Shown: one piece after another, positions 35,107 to 44,866 of the stretch | Numbering within the stretch: position 1 is the stretch's first letter | How the letters are laid out: each line of letters begins with the position of its first letter | NCBI RefSeq assembly: GCF_002834385.1 | Contig: NZ_PITQ01000002.1 | Span: 248,001 to 312,000, forward strand | Direction of reading: 5' to 3' | Length of the DNA stretch: 64,000 nt | Origin: Rahnella sp. AA | GTDB lineage: Bacteria > Pseudomonadota > Gammaproteobacteria > Enterobacterales > Enterobacteriaceae | Program-made: the position numbers and the translations under genes | Notes under the pieces: generated by a model | What the model was told of the DNA's origin: nothing | The model's database searches: none | Seen by the model: the letters and a program-made list of their open reading frames with translations, nothing else

Positions 35107-36582
35107 TTACTTATCAGTGTGCTCCGGGAATTCCATTTCGCTGTATTTCACCACTTTGGTGCCTTTGGTCAGCTTGTAACCAAACCAGATGATCAGGAAC
35201 AACGGCAGACCAATGTACGTCGCCGCAACGCCTCCCCAGTCAATGGTATCTTTCAGGAACGCCTGATAGTTCTGGCCCAGCGTGATGATCAGACACAGCA
35301 CAAACGCAAAGACCGGGCCGAACGGGAAGAAGCCGGACAGATAAGGCAACTTCTTCAGGTCAAGACCTTGTGAAACATAGCCGCGACGGAAACGGTAATG
35401 GCTCACCGCGATGCCCAGCCACGCAATAAAGCCCGTCATACCGGACGTGTTCAGCAGCCACAAGTAAACGGTCTGGTTACCAAACATTGAACTCAGGAAG
35501 CACAGCGCGGCCACAATGGTGGTGGCGTAAAGTGCATTGCGCGGCACGCCGCCTTTCGACAGTTTAGCGAACATGCGTGGCGCTTTGCCTTCGCTGGCCA
35601 GCGTGAACAGCATACGGGTTGACGCGTACATGCCTGAGTTACCGGCAGACAATACGGCAGTCAGGATCACGGCGTTCATTACCGCAGCGGCGGACAGCAG
35701 GCCGGCATTACGGAACACCAGCGTGAACGGGCTGACGGAGATATCGCCCACTTCGTTACGCAGCAAGCTTGGATCGGTGTAAGGAATGATCAGGCTGATG
35801 ACCAGAATCGCCAGGATATAGAACAGCAGGATACGCCAGAATACCTGACGCACCGCGCGTGGAATGTTTTTGCCCGGGTTTTCAGACTCACCGGCAGCCA
35901 CGCCAATCAGTTCGGTTCCCTGGAAGGAGAAACCGACGATCATCGCCACGCCTATCATCGAGGCAAATCCGCCTGCGAACGGCGCGTCACCGATAGTCCA
36001 GTTATGCCAGCCTGCCGTTTCTGCGCCGCGCATAATGCCGGTGATCATCAGCACGCCCACGGCGATGAAGATGATGACAGTGACCACTTTGATCAGAGAG
36101 AACCAGTATTCTGCTTCGCCGAAACCGCGTACGGAAATGTAGTTAAGCAGGAAGATCAGGCCGAGGAACAAAGCGCTCCAGATCCAGCCCGGCGAGTCAG
36201 GGAACCAGTAGTTCATCACCAGTTGCGAAGCCACGAGATCAACCGCAATAGTCACCGCCCAGTTGTACCAGTAGTTCCAGCCCAGTGCGAAACCAAAACC
36301 TTCTTCCACATAGCGCGAGCCGTAGGTGGAGAATGAACCGGAAACCGGCATGAACGCGGCGAGTTCACCGAGGCTGGTCATCAGGAAATACACCATGATG
36401 CCGATCAGTGCGTAGGACAGCAGCGCCCCACCCGGGCCTGCCTGTGAAACTGTTGCGCCGGAGGCGACGAATAAACCCGTACCAATTGAACCGCCGATGG
36501 CGATCATCGTTAAGTGACGTGCCTTGAGCTCGCGACGCAGTGTGGGAACCACCTGCGTATTTTTTGTAGGTTGTTGAGCCAT
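35107..36582 (-). CDS. lysP: Lysine-specific permease LysP
   Basis: The 491-residue amino-acid/polyamine/organocation permease has twelve predicted helices. RHLTMIAIGGSIGTGLFVASGATVSQAGPGGALLSY, FGFALGWNYWYNWAVTIAVDLVASQLVM and FLLNYISVRGFGEAEYWFSLIK are nearly identical to E. coli LysP. It imports lysine with protons and, in E. coli, also regulates CadC. I chose Met at 36582 (MAQQPTKN), which follows AGGGTAAAA and gives the E. coli-like length; an ATG 24 bp upstream is possible. It is followed by yeiE as in E. coli. Confidence 0.95.
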   Translation of the reverse strand: MAQQPTKNTQVVPTLRRELKARHLTMIAIGGSIGTGLFVASGATVSQAGPGGALLSYALIGIMVYFLMTSLGELAAFMPVSGSFSTYGSRYVEEGFGFALGWNYWYNWAVTIAVDLVASQLVMNYWFPDSPGWIWSALFLGLIFLLNYISVRGFGEAEYWFSLIKVVTVIIFIAVGVLMITGIMRGAETAGWHNWTIGDAPFAGGFASMIGVAMIVGFSFQGTELIGVAAGESENPGKNIPRAVRQVFWRILLFYILAILVISLIIPYTDPSLLRNEVGDISVSPFTLVFRNAGLLSAAAVMNAVILTAVLSAGNSGMYASTRMLFTLASEGKAPRMFAKLSKGGVPRNALYATTIVAALCFLSSMFGNQTVYLWLLNTSGMTGFIAWLGIAVSHYRFRRGYVSQGLDLKKLPYLSGFFPFGPVFAFVLCLIITLGQNYQAFLKDTIDWGGVAATYIGLPLFLIIWFGYKLTKGTKVVKYSEMEFPEHTDK

Positions 36583-36716
36583 TTTTACCCTATATCCGCT
36601 CGTCATTATAAAATTTAAGCGCGGATTGTAGCAAAACCTGTCGCCCTGAATAGCAGGAACGACCTGTTATAAGACACCTTCATAACAGGCCGTGGATCAT
36701 TAGTGAAAGACCGTAA

Positions 36717-37586
36717 TCAGGATTCGCGGCAGTAGGTTAAAAACCGCGACAAGGCGTTGGAGATGTGTTTCTGGCGGTGATGAATGAGATAAAGCTTACG
36801 CACCAGCGGGGCAACCGGCAGGCGGATTTCCACCAGCGAGCCGCTGCTAAGCTGCTCGGCAATCACGCGGCGCGACAGGCAACTGATACCAATACCATGG
36901 CGAACCGCGTGTTTGATGGCTTCGGAATTTCCCAGCTCCATCACCAGATTGAAATCCGGTAACTGCGGCAGCAACATGTGATCTAACACTTCGCGCGTAC
37001 CCGAGCCGCGTTCACGCAAAATCCACGGTTCCCGCGCCAGCGCTTCCAGCGAAACAACCTTGTTCACCAGCGGATTTTCCGGCGCGACAAATACCACCAG
37101 TTCGTCATCGAGCCACGGCTGCGTGATCAGCTCCGGCAACTGGCATGGCCCTTCGATAAGGCCCAGATCCACCCTAAAGTCAGAGACGGCGTTAATCACG
37201 TCGTTAGTGTTGCCCACGTTCAGCTCCAGCGGCGTATGCGGGAAATCCAGCCGGTATTCCGCAATCATCGCCGGCAGCATGTAATTGCCGATAGTGCTGC
37301 TGGCGCCGATGCGCAGCGAACCGTTGTCGTGATTAAACAGACGCTCGATTTCTCCCGCCTGCTCCAGCAACGCCAGCGCTTTCGGGTATAACAGGCGTCC
37401 ATGTTCGTTCGTCACCAGCCGTTTTCCGACCCGGTCAAATAACTGCACGCCAAGTTGCCCTTCAATATCGGCCAGCGCCGCACTGACCGCTGATTGCGAT
37501 AATGAAAGTACAACTGACGCCTGCGTGGTCGAACCGCTTTTCAGCACTTCGGCGAAGACTTCAAGTTGTCGCAATGTAATGTGCAT
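36717..37586 (-). CDS. yeiE: LysR-family regulator YeiE
   Basis: The 289-residue regulator begins [57 protein letters not shown], the winged helix of YeiE, followed by an effector domain with [23 protein letters not shown] recall YeiE being described as sulfite-responsive and acting on the adjacent yeiH gene; that is memory, not shown here. It is divergent from yeiH, with a strong 24-bp palindrome between them, the likely operator. Confidence 0.92.
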   Translation of the reverse strand: MHITLRQLEVFAEVLKSGSTTQASVVLSLSQSAVSAALADIEGQLGVQLFDRVGKRLVTNEHGRLLYPKALALLEQAGEIERLFNHDNGSLRIGASSTIGNYMLPAMIAEYRLDFPHTPLELNVGNTNDVINAVSDFRVDLGLIEGPCQLPELITQPWLDDELVVFVAPENPLVNKVVSLEALAREPWILRERGSGTREVLDHMLLPQLPDFNLVMELGNSEAIKHAVRHGIGISCLSRRVIAEQLSSGSLVEIRLPVAPLVRKLYLIHHRQKHISNALSRFLTYCRES

Positions 37587-37690
37587 AAATGTCCCGCTAT
37601 CCTCACGCTTCTCTTTGTTAAGTATAGACCCGTTGGCCAGCCGGTCGTTCAGGTGCTCTCATTGCGACGCATTCTATACCACTTTTTAAG

Positions 37691-37714
37691 ATAGATTATA
37701 AAATTATAATCTAT
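37691..37714. promoter_or_regulatory. Probable YeiE operator in the yeiE/yeiH divergent region
   Basis: Perfect 11-bp arms, ATAGATTATAA (37691-37701) and TTATAATCTAT (37704-37714), surround AA. This AT-rich dyad lies about 62 bp upstream of yeiH and 105 bp upstream of yeiE and contains T-N11-A spacing typical of LysR sites. Confidence 0.65.
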
Positions 37715-37775
37715 TTCATATTTATATAAGCAAAGCGTAACGTTGTCTCATCTCCTGAATAAAGAGGAACAGACA

Positions 37776-38846
37776 ATGAATACTCTCGTACTTAAGCAGT
37801 CAGCAGGGTTTAGCCGTGCCTTACCCGGCCTGGCTCTGACGGGGCTTATCACCGTACTGGCCATCTGGTTAAGCGACATTCCCGCGTTGAATCAGCTTGG
37901 TCTGAGCGCACTGACGCTGGCGATCGTTATCGGCATGGTTGCCGGCAACACGTTTTATCCTGCCGCCAAGCCGTGGTGTGAGGAAGGCGTTACGCTGGCA
38001 AAACAGCGTCTGTTACGGCTCGGCATCATCCTTTACGGCCTGCGACTCACCTTTGCGCAGATAGCAGACGTCGGTGCAACCGGCATTCTGATTGACGCCA
38101 TGATGCTGTGCTCTACCTTTGCTCTGGCCTGCTGGCTGGGACAACGCGTGTTTAAATTAGACCGCGATACCTCGATGCTCATCGGTGCAGGCAGCAGCAT
38201 CTGCGGTGCAGCCGCCGTGATGGCGACGGAACCGGTGCTCAACGCTAAAGCCGAAAAAGTTACCGTTGCCGTGGCCACAGTGGTTATTTTCGGTACCGCC
38301 GCCATCTTCCTGTATCCGTGGTTATGGCAGCTTAATGAGCATTATCACTGGGTGAACTTCACGGCTGCACAGTTCGGCATTTATACCGGCTCAACGGTGC
38401 ATGAAGTGGCGCAGGTGGTTGCTGCCGGTCAGGGCGTCAACCCGGACGCTGAAAACGCAGCGGTGATTGCCAAGATGATCCGCGTCATGATGCTGGCTCC
38501 GTTCCTGCTGCTGTTATCCGGCTGGGTTGCCCGCGGTAAAAGCGTGAACGAAGGCGGTGAGAAATCAGGTTTGCGTAACATCACGATCCCGTGGTTCGCA
38601 CTGATGTTCATCCTGGTGGCGGCGTTTAACTCGCTGGATATTCTGCCACACAGCTGGATCCCACCGCTCATCACGCTCGACACAGTGCTGCTCGCGATGG
38701 CAATGGCGGCGCTGGGCCTGACAACACATGTCAGCGCACTGCGTCAGGCGGGGCTGAAACCGATGTTGCTGGCGGCCATATTGTTTGTCTGGCTGATTGC
38801 TGGCGGCGCGGGGATCAACCAGCTGGTTCAGCATCTTTTTGGCTAA
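37776..38846 (+). CDS. yeiH: Inner-membrane protein YeiH (UPF0324)
   Basis: The 356-residue protein has about ten membrane helices and UPF0324 motifs such as IVIGMVAGNTFYPAA, LRLGIILYGLRLTF, GAGSSICGAAAVMATEPVL, YTGSTVHEVAQVVAAG and AAIAKMIRVM-like sequence. A TTG 33 bp upstream opens the frame, but the ATG at 37776 follows AAAGAGGAACAG. It has been suggested to export sulfite under YeiE control; this is not proven by the sequence. It is followed by nfo, as in E. coli. Confidence 0.92.
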   Translation: MNTLVLKQSAGFSRALPGLALTGLITVLAIWLSDIPALNQLGLSALTLAIVIGMVAGNTFYPAAKPWCEEGVTLAKQRLLRLGIILYGLRLTFAQIADVGATGILIDAMMLCSTFALACWLGQRVFKLDRDTSMLIGAGSSICGAAAVMATEPVLNAKAEKVTVAVATVVIFGTAAIFLYPWLWQLNEHYHWVNFTAAQFGIYTGSTVHEVAQVVAAGQGVNPDAENAAVIAKMIRVMMLAPFLLLLSGWVARGKSVNEGGEKSGLRNITIPWFALMFILVAAFNSLDILPHSWIPPLITLDTVLLAMAMAALGLTTHVSALRQAGLKPMLLAAILFVWLIAGGAGINQLVQHLFG

Positions 38847-38934
38847 TGTTGCGGGTTTTAACACTTCTCTGCTGCGCCTGCCCCGTGCAGGCGCTATCAT
38901 TCCCCCTTGGATGAAAAATAAATGAGGAGCGGGA

Positions 38935-39792
38935 ATGAAGTTTATAGGAGCACACGTGAGTGCTGCGGGCGGCGTCGATCAGGCCGTACTGCGGGCACAC
39001 GAGCTGGAAGCCACGGCTTTTGCGCTTTTCACCAAGAACCAGCGCCAGTGGAAAGCGGCACCGCTGCCGGAAGACGTCATCGAAAAATTCAAAGCAGCCT
39101 GTGAAAAATATGGCTATCAGAGTAACCAGATTTTGCCGCATGACAGCTATCTGATTAACCTCGGCCATCCGGTCACCGATGCGCTGGAAAAATCCCGCGA
39201 GGCCTTTCTCGACGAGCTGCAACGTTGCGAGCAGCTCGGCCTTTCGTTGCTGAATTTCCATCCGGGAAGCCACCTGATGCAAATCGACGAAGACAAATGC
39301 CTCGAACGAATCTCTGAATCCCTGAACATTGCGCTGGCGCAGACGCAGGGCGTCACCGCGGTCATTGAAAACACCGCCGGTCAGGGCAGCAATCTGGGCT
39401 TCCGCTTCGAGCATCTGGCGAAAATCATTGATGGCGTCGAAGACAAAAGCCGCGTCGGTGTCTGCATCGATACCTGCCACGCTTTCGCCGCCGGTTACGA
39501 TCTGCGTACCGTCGAAGAGTGCGAGAAGACCTTCAAACATTTCGAAGACGTCGTCGGATTTAAGTACCTGCGCGGTATGCACCTCAACGATGCGAAAAGC
39601 GAATTCAACAGCCGCGTCGACCGCCACCACAGCCTCGGTCAGGGGAACATTGGCAACACGGTGTTCAGCTGGATGATGCGCGACGCGCGGTTTGACGGTA
39701 TCCCGATGATCCTCGAGACGGTCGATCCGGAGATCTGGAAAGATGAGATCGCGTGGTTGAAGGGGGAAGCGGCGGCTGAAGTCGCGGCTTAA
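38935..39792 (+). CDS. nfo: Endonuclease IV (Nfo)
   Basis: The 285-residue AP endonuclease has the TIM-barrel and trinuclear zinc motifs: [65 protein letters not shown] and ETVDPEIW. It incises DNA at abasic and oxidised sites and is SoxRS-induced in E. coli. Length equals that of E. coli Nfo. RBS GAGGAGCGGG. The stop codon directly abuts a large palindromic element. Confidence 0.97.
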   Translation: MKFIGAHVSAAGGVDQAVLRAHELEATAFALFTKNQRQWKAAPLPEDVIEKFKAACEKYGYQSNQILPHDSYLINLGHPVTDALEKSREAFLDELQRCEQLGLSLLNFHPGSHLMQIDEDKCLERISESLNIALAQTQGVTAVIENTAGQGSNLGFRFEHLAKIIDGVEDKSRVGVCIDTCHAFAAGYDLRTVEECEKTFKHFEDVVGFKYLRGMHLNDAKSEFNSRVDRHHSLGQGNIGNTVFSWMMRDARFDGIPMILETVDPEIWKDEIAWLKGEAAAEVAA

Positions 39793-39793
39793 A

Positions 39794-40558
39794 TTTGCAG
39801 ATAGCCGTTGCAAGTGGCGGCCTAAAGGCTTGGATCGAGACGATTTCGGTTTATCACTTGCAGTGATGCTTAAAACTCAGGTCAAAACCTTGGGTTGCCA
39901 CCCAAAAGGGCTTCAAGGTCAACACCTTGGGCTCGCCGCCCAAACTGGCCTCAAGGAGCGCCTATCGCCGCGCCCCTTGAGAATCCCGGGCTCTTAAACT
40001 GCGCGCTATCGCTGGGTCGACGGACGTGTTCTGTTACTCCTGCATGTGGCGCAAATCCAGGCACTTCGTGCTGCCTTCACTCGGTCTTCGAGCCATAGGT
40101 CTCGAAGCCGCTCCGTTCAGCTGGATTTTGAGCGCGCCAGCCCACTTATCTAAAAAGATTAAAACCCTTCTGCTTTTGACTCTAGATAAGCCTCCAGCTG
40201 CTTTCAAAAAGCATGCTGAATTACATAGCCAGTGGCCGCTTTCAGAAAGCTTGCCGAGCGAAGCGTTTCGAGACCTGTGGCTCGAAACCGAGTAAGGGAA
40301 CCGCGCAGCGGCAAGTTTTCGCGGCAATCACTATTGTGTCTGAAACATAGCCAGCGAGCGGTAGCGCGCAGTTAAAAAAACGCAGGATTCCAAAGGGTTT
40401 CGTTTAAAACCCTTTGGGCCAGTTTGGGCGGCGAGCCCAAGGTCTTGCCGGTTTGGGTGGCAACCCAAGGTTTTGATCTAAGCGAGCACCGCACATGAAA
40501 AACCGAAACTTTCTCGATCGCGTTATCCATGCCGTCACTTGCAGCGGCCATCTGCAAA
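39794..40558. repeat. Approximately 765-bp imperfect palindromic element A
   Basis: The whole interval folds on itself. The left end TTTGCAGATAGCCGTTGCAA (39794-39813) pairs with the right end, which on the minus strand reads TTTGCAGATGGCCGCTGCAA (40558-40539). Further in, GAGACGATTTCGGTTTATCA (39837-39856) matches minus-strand GAGAAAGTTTCGGTTTTTCA (40515-40496). Small hairpins TTGGGT-tgcc-ACCCAA (39890-39905) and TTGGGC-tcgcc-GCCCAA (39927-39943) reappear in mirror order at about 40420-40470. Then AACTGCGCGCTA, CTCGGT, GAGCCA-AGGTCTCGAA blocks lead to ACTTATCTA / GCTTATCTA near the centre (about 40145-40190). It fills the nfo-fruA gap and ends 2 bp before the fruA terminator stem region. It has no credible gene. 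Confidence 0.88.
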
Positions 40559-40592
40559 AAAAAAGCGCGACTCATTTTTCAAGTCGCGCTTC
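40556..40592 (-). terminator. fruBKA terminator
   Basis: On the minus strand the arms AGCGCGACT and AGTCGCGCT around a 9-nt loop are followed by eight T. It lies just beyond the fruA stop and abuts element A. Confidence 0.88.
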
Positions 40593-40615
40593 TGTCACCT
40601 GCTGAACAGCAATTA

Positions 40616-42313
40616 TCAGGCTACTTTAGCCGCCAGTTGCGCATCTGAACGTTTCAGAACCGCATAAGCGCCACCCGCCAGAACGGTACCAGCGATAATC
40701 GCCACCAGATAACCGATAACCGGTGTGATTGCGCCAGGGATCAGCAGAACAAACAGACCACCGTGTGGTGCCATCAGCTGTGCATGGAATGCCATGGACA
40801 ACGCACCGGTCAGCGCACCACCGGCGATACAGCACGGCAGAACACGCATCGGGTCACGGGCAGCGAACGGAATCGCACCTTCAGAGATAAAGCACAGACC
40901 CAGAACCAGCGCTGCTTTACCGCCTTCTCGTTCACTTTGTTCGAACTTGTTACGCGCCAGCAAGGTCGCCAGACCCATCGCCAGTGGTGGCACCATACCC
41001 GCTGCCATGATGGCGGCCATTGGTGCGTACACGGAAGAACTCAGCAACGCGACGCCGAATGCGTAAGCCGCTTTGTTTACCGGGCCACCCATGTCGGTAC
41101 ACATCATCGCACCGAGGATTGCGCCGAGCAGTACGGCGTTCGCAGTACCCAGAGATTGCAGCCATGCGGTCAGACCTGCCATGATTTTTGCCACCGGCGT
41201 ACCGACAACATAAATCATCACCAGACCCGTAATCAGGCTCGCGACCAGCGGGATGATCAGGATAGGTTTAAGGGCTTCCATACTTTGCGGTAACTTCAGC
41301 TTGCCGCTGATAGCTTTCGCCACGTAACCCGCGAGGAAACCGGCGATGATACCGCCAAGGAAACCAGCACCGGTGCTCACGGCTAACATACCGCCGATAA
41401 GACCCGGCGTCAGGCCAGGACGGTCAGCGATGGAGAAGGCAATAAAGCCAGCCAGAACCGGAACCATCAGCGCGAAGGCTGAAGCGCCACCGATTTGCAT
41501 CAGCGCAGCCGCCAGCGTGCCTTTTACTTCGAAGGCTTTAATACCGAAAACGAAAGACAGCGCGATACACAACCCGCCCGCAACCACCATCGGCAGCATG
41601 TAAGACACGCCGGTCAGCAGGTGGCGATATGGCCCAGAACCGCCCGCTTCTTTCTTCTTCGCCGTGGAAGTTGCGCCCTGTGCGTTAGGGGCAAACACTT
41701 CCGCTTCAACCAGTGCTTTATCCAGCTCCTGTTTGGTCTTTTTCAATGCCAGACCGGTAGAGGTACGGTACATCGGCTTACCGGCGAACTTCGCCAGATC
41801 GACTTCGATGTCAGCCGCAACGATGACCAGATCTGCCGCCGCCACTTCTTCAGGCGTGATGGCGTTACCGGCACCGACGGAACCGCGGGTTTCCACTTTC
41901 ACCCACCAGCCGCGTTTTTTGGCTTCGCTTTCAATGGCTTCAGCCGCCATGAAAGTGTGCGCAACGCCGGTCGGGCAGGCGGTGATAGCAACGATACGTT
42001 TTGGACCCGCCGCAGCGGCAGGTGCTGACACGGCAACTGCCGGTGCCACGTAAGGTTTGGCTTCTGTCAGTGCACGTGCCAGAAATGCCTGAGGATCACG
42101 GACTGCATCCGCCACATCACCAGTGTAAATGTTTTTGCCCGTCAGCGCCGCGTCGTTCGGCACGGTTTCACCGGCCACGATCACCACTTCAGCGTCAGCG
42201 GCCTGTCCGACCACCTGATGCCCTGCTTTCGCCGCAGCAGCAGCGAGCAAATTTTTCGCCAGATGGCTGCGAGCCTGTCCCAGCGAACTGTCTATCATCA
42301 GCAGCGTTTTCAT
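40616..42313 (-). CDS. fruA: Fructose-specific PTS EIIB'BC component FruA
   Basis: The 565-residue protein has a degenerate EIIB' domain (residues 1-100), an EIIB domain with phosphorylated Cys113 in AITACPTGVAHTFMAAEAIE, and an EIIC channel of about nine helices (from about 230) with FISEGAIPFAARDP. It imports fructose as fructose-1-phosphate using phosphate from FruB. It is the last gene of fruBKA, 15 nt after fruK, and has a strong terminator. An Ala/Pro-rich linker joins EIIB' and EIIB. Confidence 0.96.
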   Translation of the reverse strand: MKTLLMIDSSLGQARSHLAKNLLAAAAAKAGHQVVGQAADAEVVIVAGETVPNDAALTGKNIYTGDVADAVRDPQAFLARALTEAKPYVAPAVAVSAPAAAAGPKRIVAITACPTGVAHTFMAAEAIESEAKKRGWWVKVETRGSVGAGNAITPEEVAAADLVIVAADIEVDLAKFAGKPMYRTSTGLALKKTKQELDKALVEAEVFAPNAQGATSTAKKKEAGGSGPYRHLLTGVSYMLPMVVAGGLCIALSFVFGIKAFEVKGTLAAALMQIGGASAFALMVPVLAGFIAFSIADRPGLTPGLIGGMLAVSTGAGFLGGIIAGFLAGYVAKAISGKLKLPQSMEALKPILIIPLVASLITGLVMIYVVGTPVAKIMAGLTAWLQSLGTANAVLLGAILGAMMCTDMGGPVNKAAYAFGVALLSSSVYAPMAAIMAAGMVPPLAMGLATLLARNKFEQSEREGGKAALVLGLCFISEGAIPFAARDPMRVLPCCIAGGALTGALSMAFHAQLMAPHGGLFVLLIPGAITPVIGYLVAIIAGTVLAGGAYAVLKRSDAQLAAKVA

Positions 42314-42328
42314 TCTGCCTCCTGCGGA

Positions 42329-43264
42329 TTAAAAGGGTTTCAGATCAACACGGGCCATCATCGCCGCCAGTTGCGGACGATCGGTGACACCGACATTACT
42401 CTGGCTGACAGCCAGTGCGGCAACAGCCGTTGCCAGGCGTAACGTATGTTCGCTGGATTCGCGCATCAGCAGACCGTAGATCAGGCCACCGACCATGGAA
42501 TCGCCGGCACCGACGGTGCTGACAACTTCACAGGCTGGCGGTTTGGCGATCCACGCGCCGGAGGCGTTAACCCACAATGCGCCTTCAGCACCCAGAGAAA
42601 TCACCACGTGGGCAATCCCCTGATCGCGCAAGGCGTGCGCAGCTTCTACCACGTCACTCAGTTCTGGCAATTTACGACCAGCCCAGATTTCCAGCTCACG
42701 GCGGTTAGGTTTAACCAGCCACGGCGCAGCTTTCAGACCGGCAACCAGTGCTTCACGGCTGCTGTCGAAAATGATGCACGGACACTGCGCACGCAGACGT
42801 TTCATCCAGTCAGTGAATGCGTCAGGATCCACGCCTGCTGGCAAGCTGCCGCTCACGGCGACCATGTCGAACTGGCCCAGCCATGACAGGGAATCTGTCA
42901 CGAAACGTTCCCAGTCGGCCGGCGTCACAGTGAAGCCGGAGAAGTTGAAGTCACTGACTTCGCCATCTTTTTCAGTCAGCTTGACGTTAATACGCGTACG
43001 GCCATTCACGACCTGGAAACGGTTCGCGATGCCCAGATCGCTGAACAACAGCTGGAAGCCGTCCTGATTTTCTTTGCCCAGGAAGCCCCCAACGGTGACA
43101 TCGATACCGAGATCTTTCAGCACTTTCGCAACGTTGATGCCTTTACCTGCGGCGTGCAGACCGGTGGTTTGCACCAGATTGACTTCACCGCGTTCGATTT
43201 CAGGCACATAGCCCACTAAATCGTATGCCGGGTTTAAGGTAATTGTGGCGACTCGACGGCTCAT
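42329..43264 (-). CDS. fruK: 1-phosphofructokinase FruK
   Basis: The 311-residue PfkB-family kinase has the N-terminal TLNPAYD, the sugar-binding [15 protein letters not shown], the [12 protein letters not shown] signature and the catalytic [17 protein letters not shown] with the base Asp. It converts fructose-1-phosphate to fructose-1,6-bisphosphate, relieving Cra repression at the same time. It overlaps fruB by 4 nt (ATGA). Confidence 0.96.
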   Translation of the reverse strand: MSRRVATITLNPAYDLVGYVPEIERGEVNLVQTTGLHAAGKGINVAKVLKDLGIDVTVGGFLGKENQDGFQLLFSDLGIANRFQVVNGRTRINVKLTEKDGEVSDFNFSGFTVTPADWERFVTDSLSWLGQFDMVAVSGSLPAGVDPDAFTDWMKRLRAQCPCIIFDSSREALVAGLKAAPWLVKPNRRELEIWAGRKLPELSDVVEAAHALRDQGIAHVVISLGAEGALWVNASGAWIAKPPACEVVSTVGAGDSMVGGLIYGLLMRESSEHTLRLATAVAALAVSQSNVGVTDRPQLAAMMARVDLKPF

Positions 43265-44391
43265 GCGCCCTCCCCAAGGCCATCAGCAATCGCTTCACCG
43301 ATGGTTTTTAATGCCAGTTCTGCATCTTCACCACTGGCAGTAAAGCGCAGGTGGTGACCTTTTTTCACGCCCAGCGCCACGACTTTCATCAGGCTGCGGC
43401 CGTTGGCAGGTTTTCCGCTGCCATCAAGATTGGTTACGGTGATTTCGCTGCTGAACTGTTTGATCACGTTCACTAATGCCGTGCCCGGACGCGCATGCAG
43501 GCCATGTTCGTTACGGATAACGAATTCAGCCGCCAGCACGTTGGCTTGTTCTTCGACTTCGCTGGTCAGTAAAGCCAGCACGCCCACCGCATCAGCCGTC
43601 AGCAAGCGTTCAGCTTTATTAGCAATCAGCAGGTCGCTCAGGTAATTCAGCACGTCCAGCGGCTGGTCATCTGCGACAGAAATCGTCAGCAGCATAGACA
43701 CTTTTTCGCCGGCCAGATCAAATGCCTGCTGTGCGCGGCTGACGGTAGCGGCACTTTTCAGGTTGCCTTCCGTGCTGTCGCTCAGCCAGATACCATGACC
43801 CAGATTCAGCGGTTTGCGGCTGATCACATCACTGACGAAAGCGGTATCTACAGCGCCAACCTGTTGCAGACGGCCTGCGTTCAGCGCCTGTAATGTGATC
43901 AGGCTTTCCGCCGCCACATCCACAGCAATCAGTTGGGTATCAAACAGGAATTCAGCGGCATTTTTCTCGCCCATCAGCAGGCTGCGCAGTTCTTCAGCGG
44001 AATCTGTTTTTGCCAGACGCTCAGCCACGCTGTCGTCACTTAAGACGTGCGTCAGCTGACGCAGCAAACCGAGGTGTTCATCAGAACGCGCTGCGATGCC
44101 GATCACGACATAAGCGGTCTGACCTTCACCCCATGCGATGCCCTGCGGGAACTGGAATACCTGGACGCCGGTATCAAGCACCAGATCACGGGTATCGGTG
44201 GTGCCGTGCGGGATAGCAATGCCGTTGCCAAGGTAAGTCGAGGTTTGCAGCTCACGCGCCAGCATACCGTCTACATAGCCTTCGCTGACGCGGCCGGCCT
44301 GAGTCAGTGCCGCCGCGACCTGGCGAATTGCTTCCTGCTTATCGCTGGCAGCCGCACCGAGATGAATATCTTGCTGTGACAGTTGGAACAT
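43261..44391 (-). CDS. fruB: Fructose PTS diphosphoryl transfer protein FruB (EIIA-M-FPr)
   Basis: The 376-residue protein has an N-terminal EIIA domain (His62 in [10 protein letters not shown]), a middle receiver-like domain and a C-terminal HPr-like domain (His299 in [15 protein letters not shown]). Length and both His positions agree with E. coli FruB. It takes phosphate from enzyme I and passes it to FruA. It is the first gene of fruBKA, preceded by two Cra operators. Confidence 0.96.
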   Translation of the reverse strand: MFQLSQQDIHLGAAASDKQEAIRQVAAALTQAGRVSEGYVDGMLARELQTSTYLGNGIAIPHGTTDTRDLVLDTGVQVFQFPQGIAWGEGQTAYVVIGIAARSDEHLGLLRQLTHVLSDDSVAERLAKTDSAEELRSLLMGEKNAAEFLFDTQLIAVDVAAESLITLQALNAGRLQQVGAVDTAFVSDVISRKPLNLGHGIWLSDSTEGNLKSAATVSRAQQAFDLAGEKVSMLLTISVADDQPLDVLNYLSDLLIANKAERLLTADAVGVLALLTSEVEEQANVLAAEFVIRNEHGLHARPGTALVNVIKQFSSEITVTNLDGSGKPANGRSLMKVVALGVKKGHHLRFTASGEDAELALKTIGEAIADGLGEGA

Positions 44392-44412
44392 AATTCTCCT
44401 CTCCTGCTGAAA

Positions 44413-44427
44413 TTGAATCGTTTCAGC
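44413..44427. promoter_or_regulatory. Cra (FruR) operator 1 of fruB
   Basis: TTGAATCGTTTCAGC, reading GCTGAAACGATTCAA on the gene strand, matches the Cra consensus. It lies about 22 bp upstream of the fruB start. Confidence 0.85.
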
Positions 44428-44478
44428 TTTACTGAGAAAAAAGGAGCGCCATCAAATTTCAGAAGAGAAACTGACAAC

Positions 44479-44494
44479 GCTGAAACGTTTCAAG
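44479..44494. promoter_or_regulatory. Cra (FruR) operator 2 of fruB
   Basis: GCTGAAACGTTTCAAG contains the perfect dyad TGAAACGTTTCA. Two operators, 66 bp apart, repeat the arrangement at E. coli fruB. Confidence 0.87.
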
Positions 44495-44866
44495 GAGTCT
44501 TAATCCGGCCTGTTTTTAAATCAAGTTTTCCCTGATTTTGCGTAACAATTTTTTGATGCCACGCACAGTTTCCTTTTTTTGACGCCCTGAAGCCCGTGAC
44601 TTAACACAAATGCTGAAGTCAGGCTGAAACAACCGGGGACAGATTAGCTGAAGTCAGCTGACGGATCTAAGCTGATGACCTCCTGTTATCCGGCTCATGC
44701 CAGAATGGGTTATTTTTAACACAATGTGCGGTTTTATTATTCAGTATGGCAAATACACTCCGGTTTACATTTTTGATGATCAAAACCTGTTTTTGTTTTT
44801 TTTAAACTGTCGTAACATTCGCGCAAATTTTGTCCCCCCTTCTCTTCATTCTGGTTCAGCTATCTA
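44495..44866. other. Divergent intergenic region fruB / setB
   Basis: Together with the Cra sites this is a 475-bp gap. It contains overlapping AGCTGAAGTCAGCT-type short inverted repeats near 44645-44665 and an AT-rich stretch near 44760-44830 that probably holds the setB promoter. No gene seen. Confidence 0.45.

Noticed and set aside
38815-39813. 332-codon frame on the minus strand across nfo
   Set aside because: It is exactly antisense to nfo, whose protein is fully conserved; the product has no recognisable domain and a composition expected of a shadow frame.
39895-40327. Three short frames of 67-97 codons inside the nfo-fruA gap
   Set aside because: All lie in palindromic element A, overlap each other on both strands and resemble no protein; no convincing ribosome-binding sites.
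39890-40470. CRISPR-like array from the repeated TTGGGT/TTGGGC hairpins
   Set aside because: Repeats are few, unequal and arranged as inverted, not direct, copies; no regular spacers and no cas genes.
44630-44665. A third Cra-like site in the fruB-setB region
   Set aside because: GGCTGAAACAACC matches only the left half of the consensus; the right half is absent.
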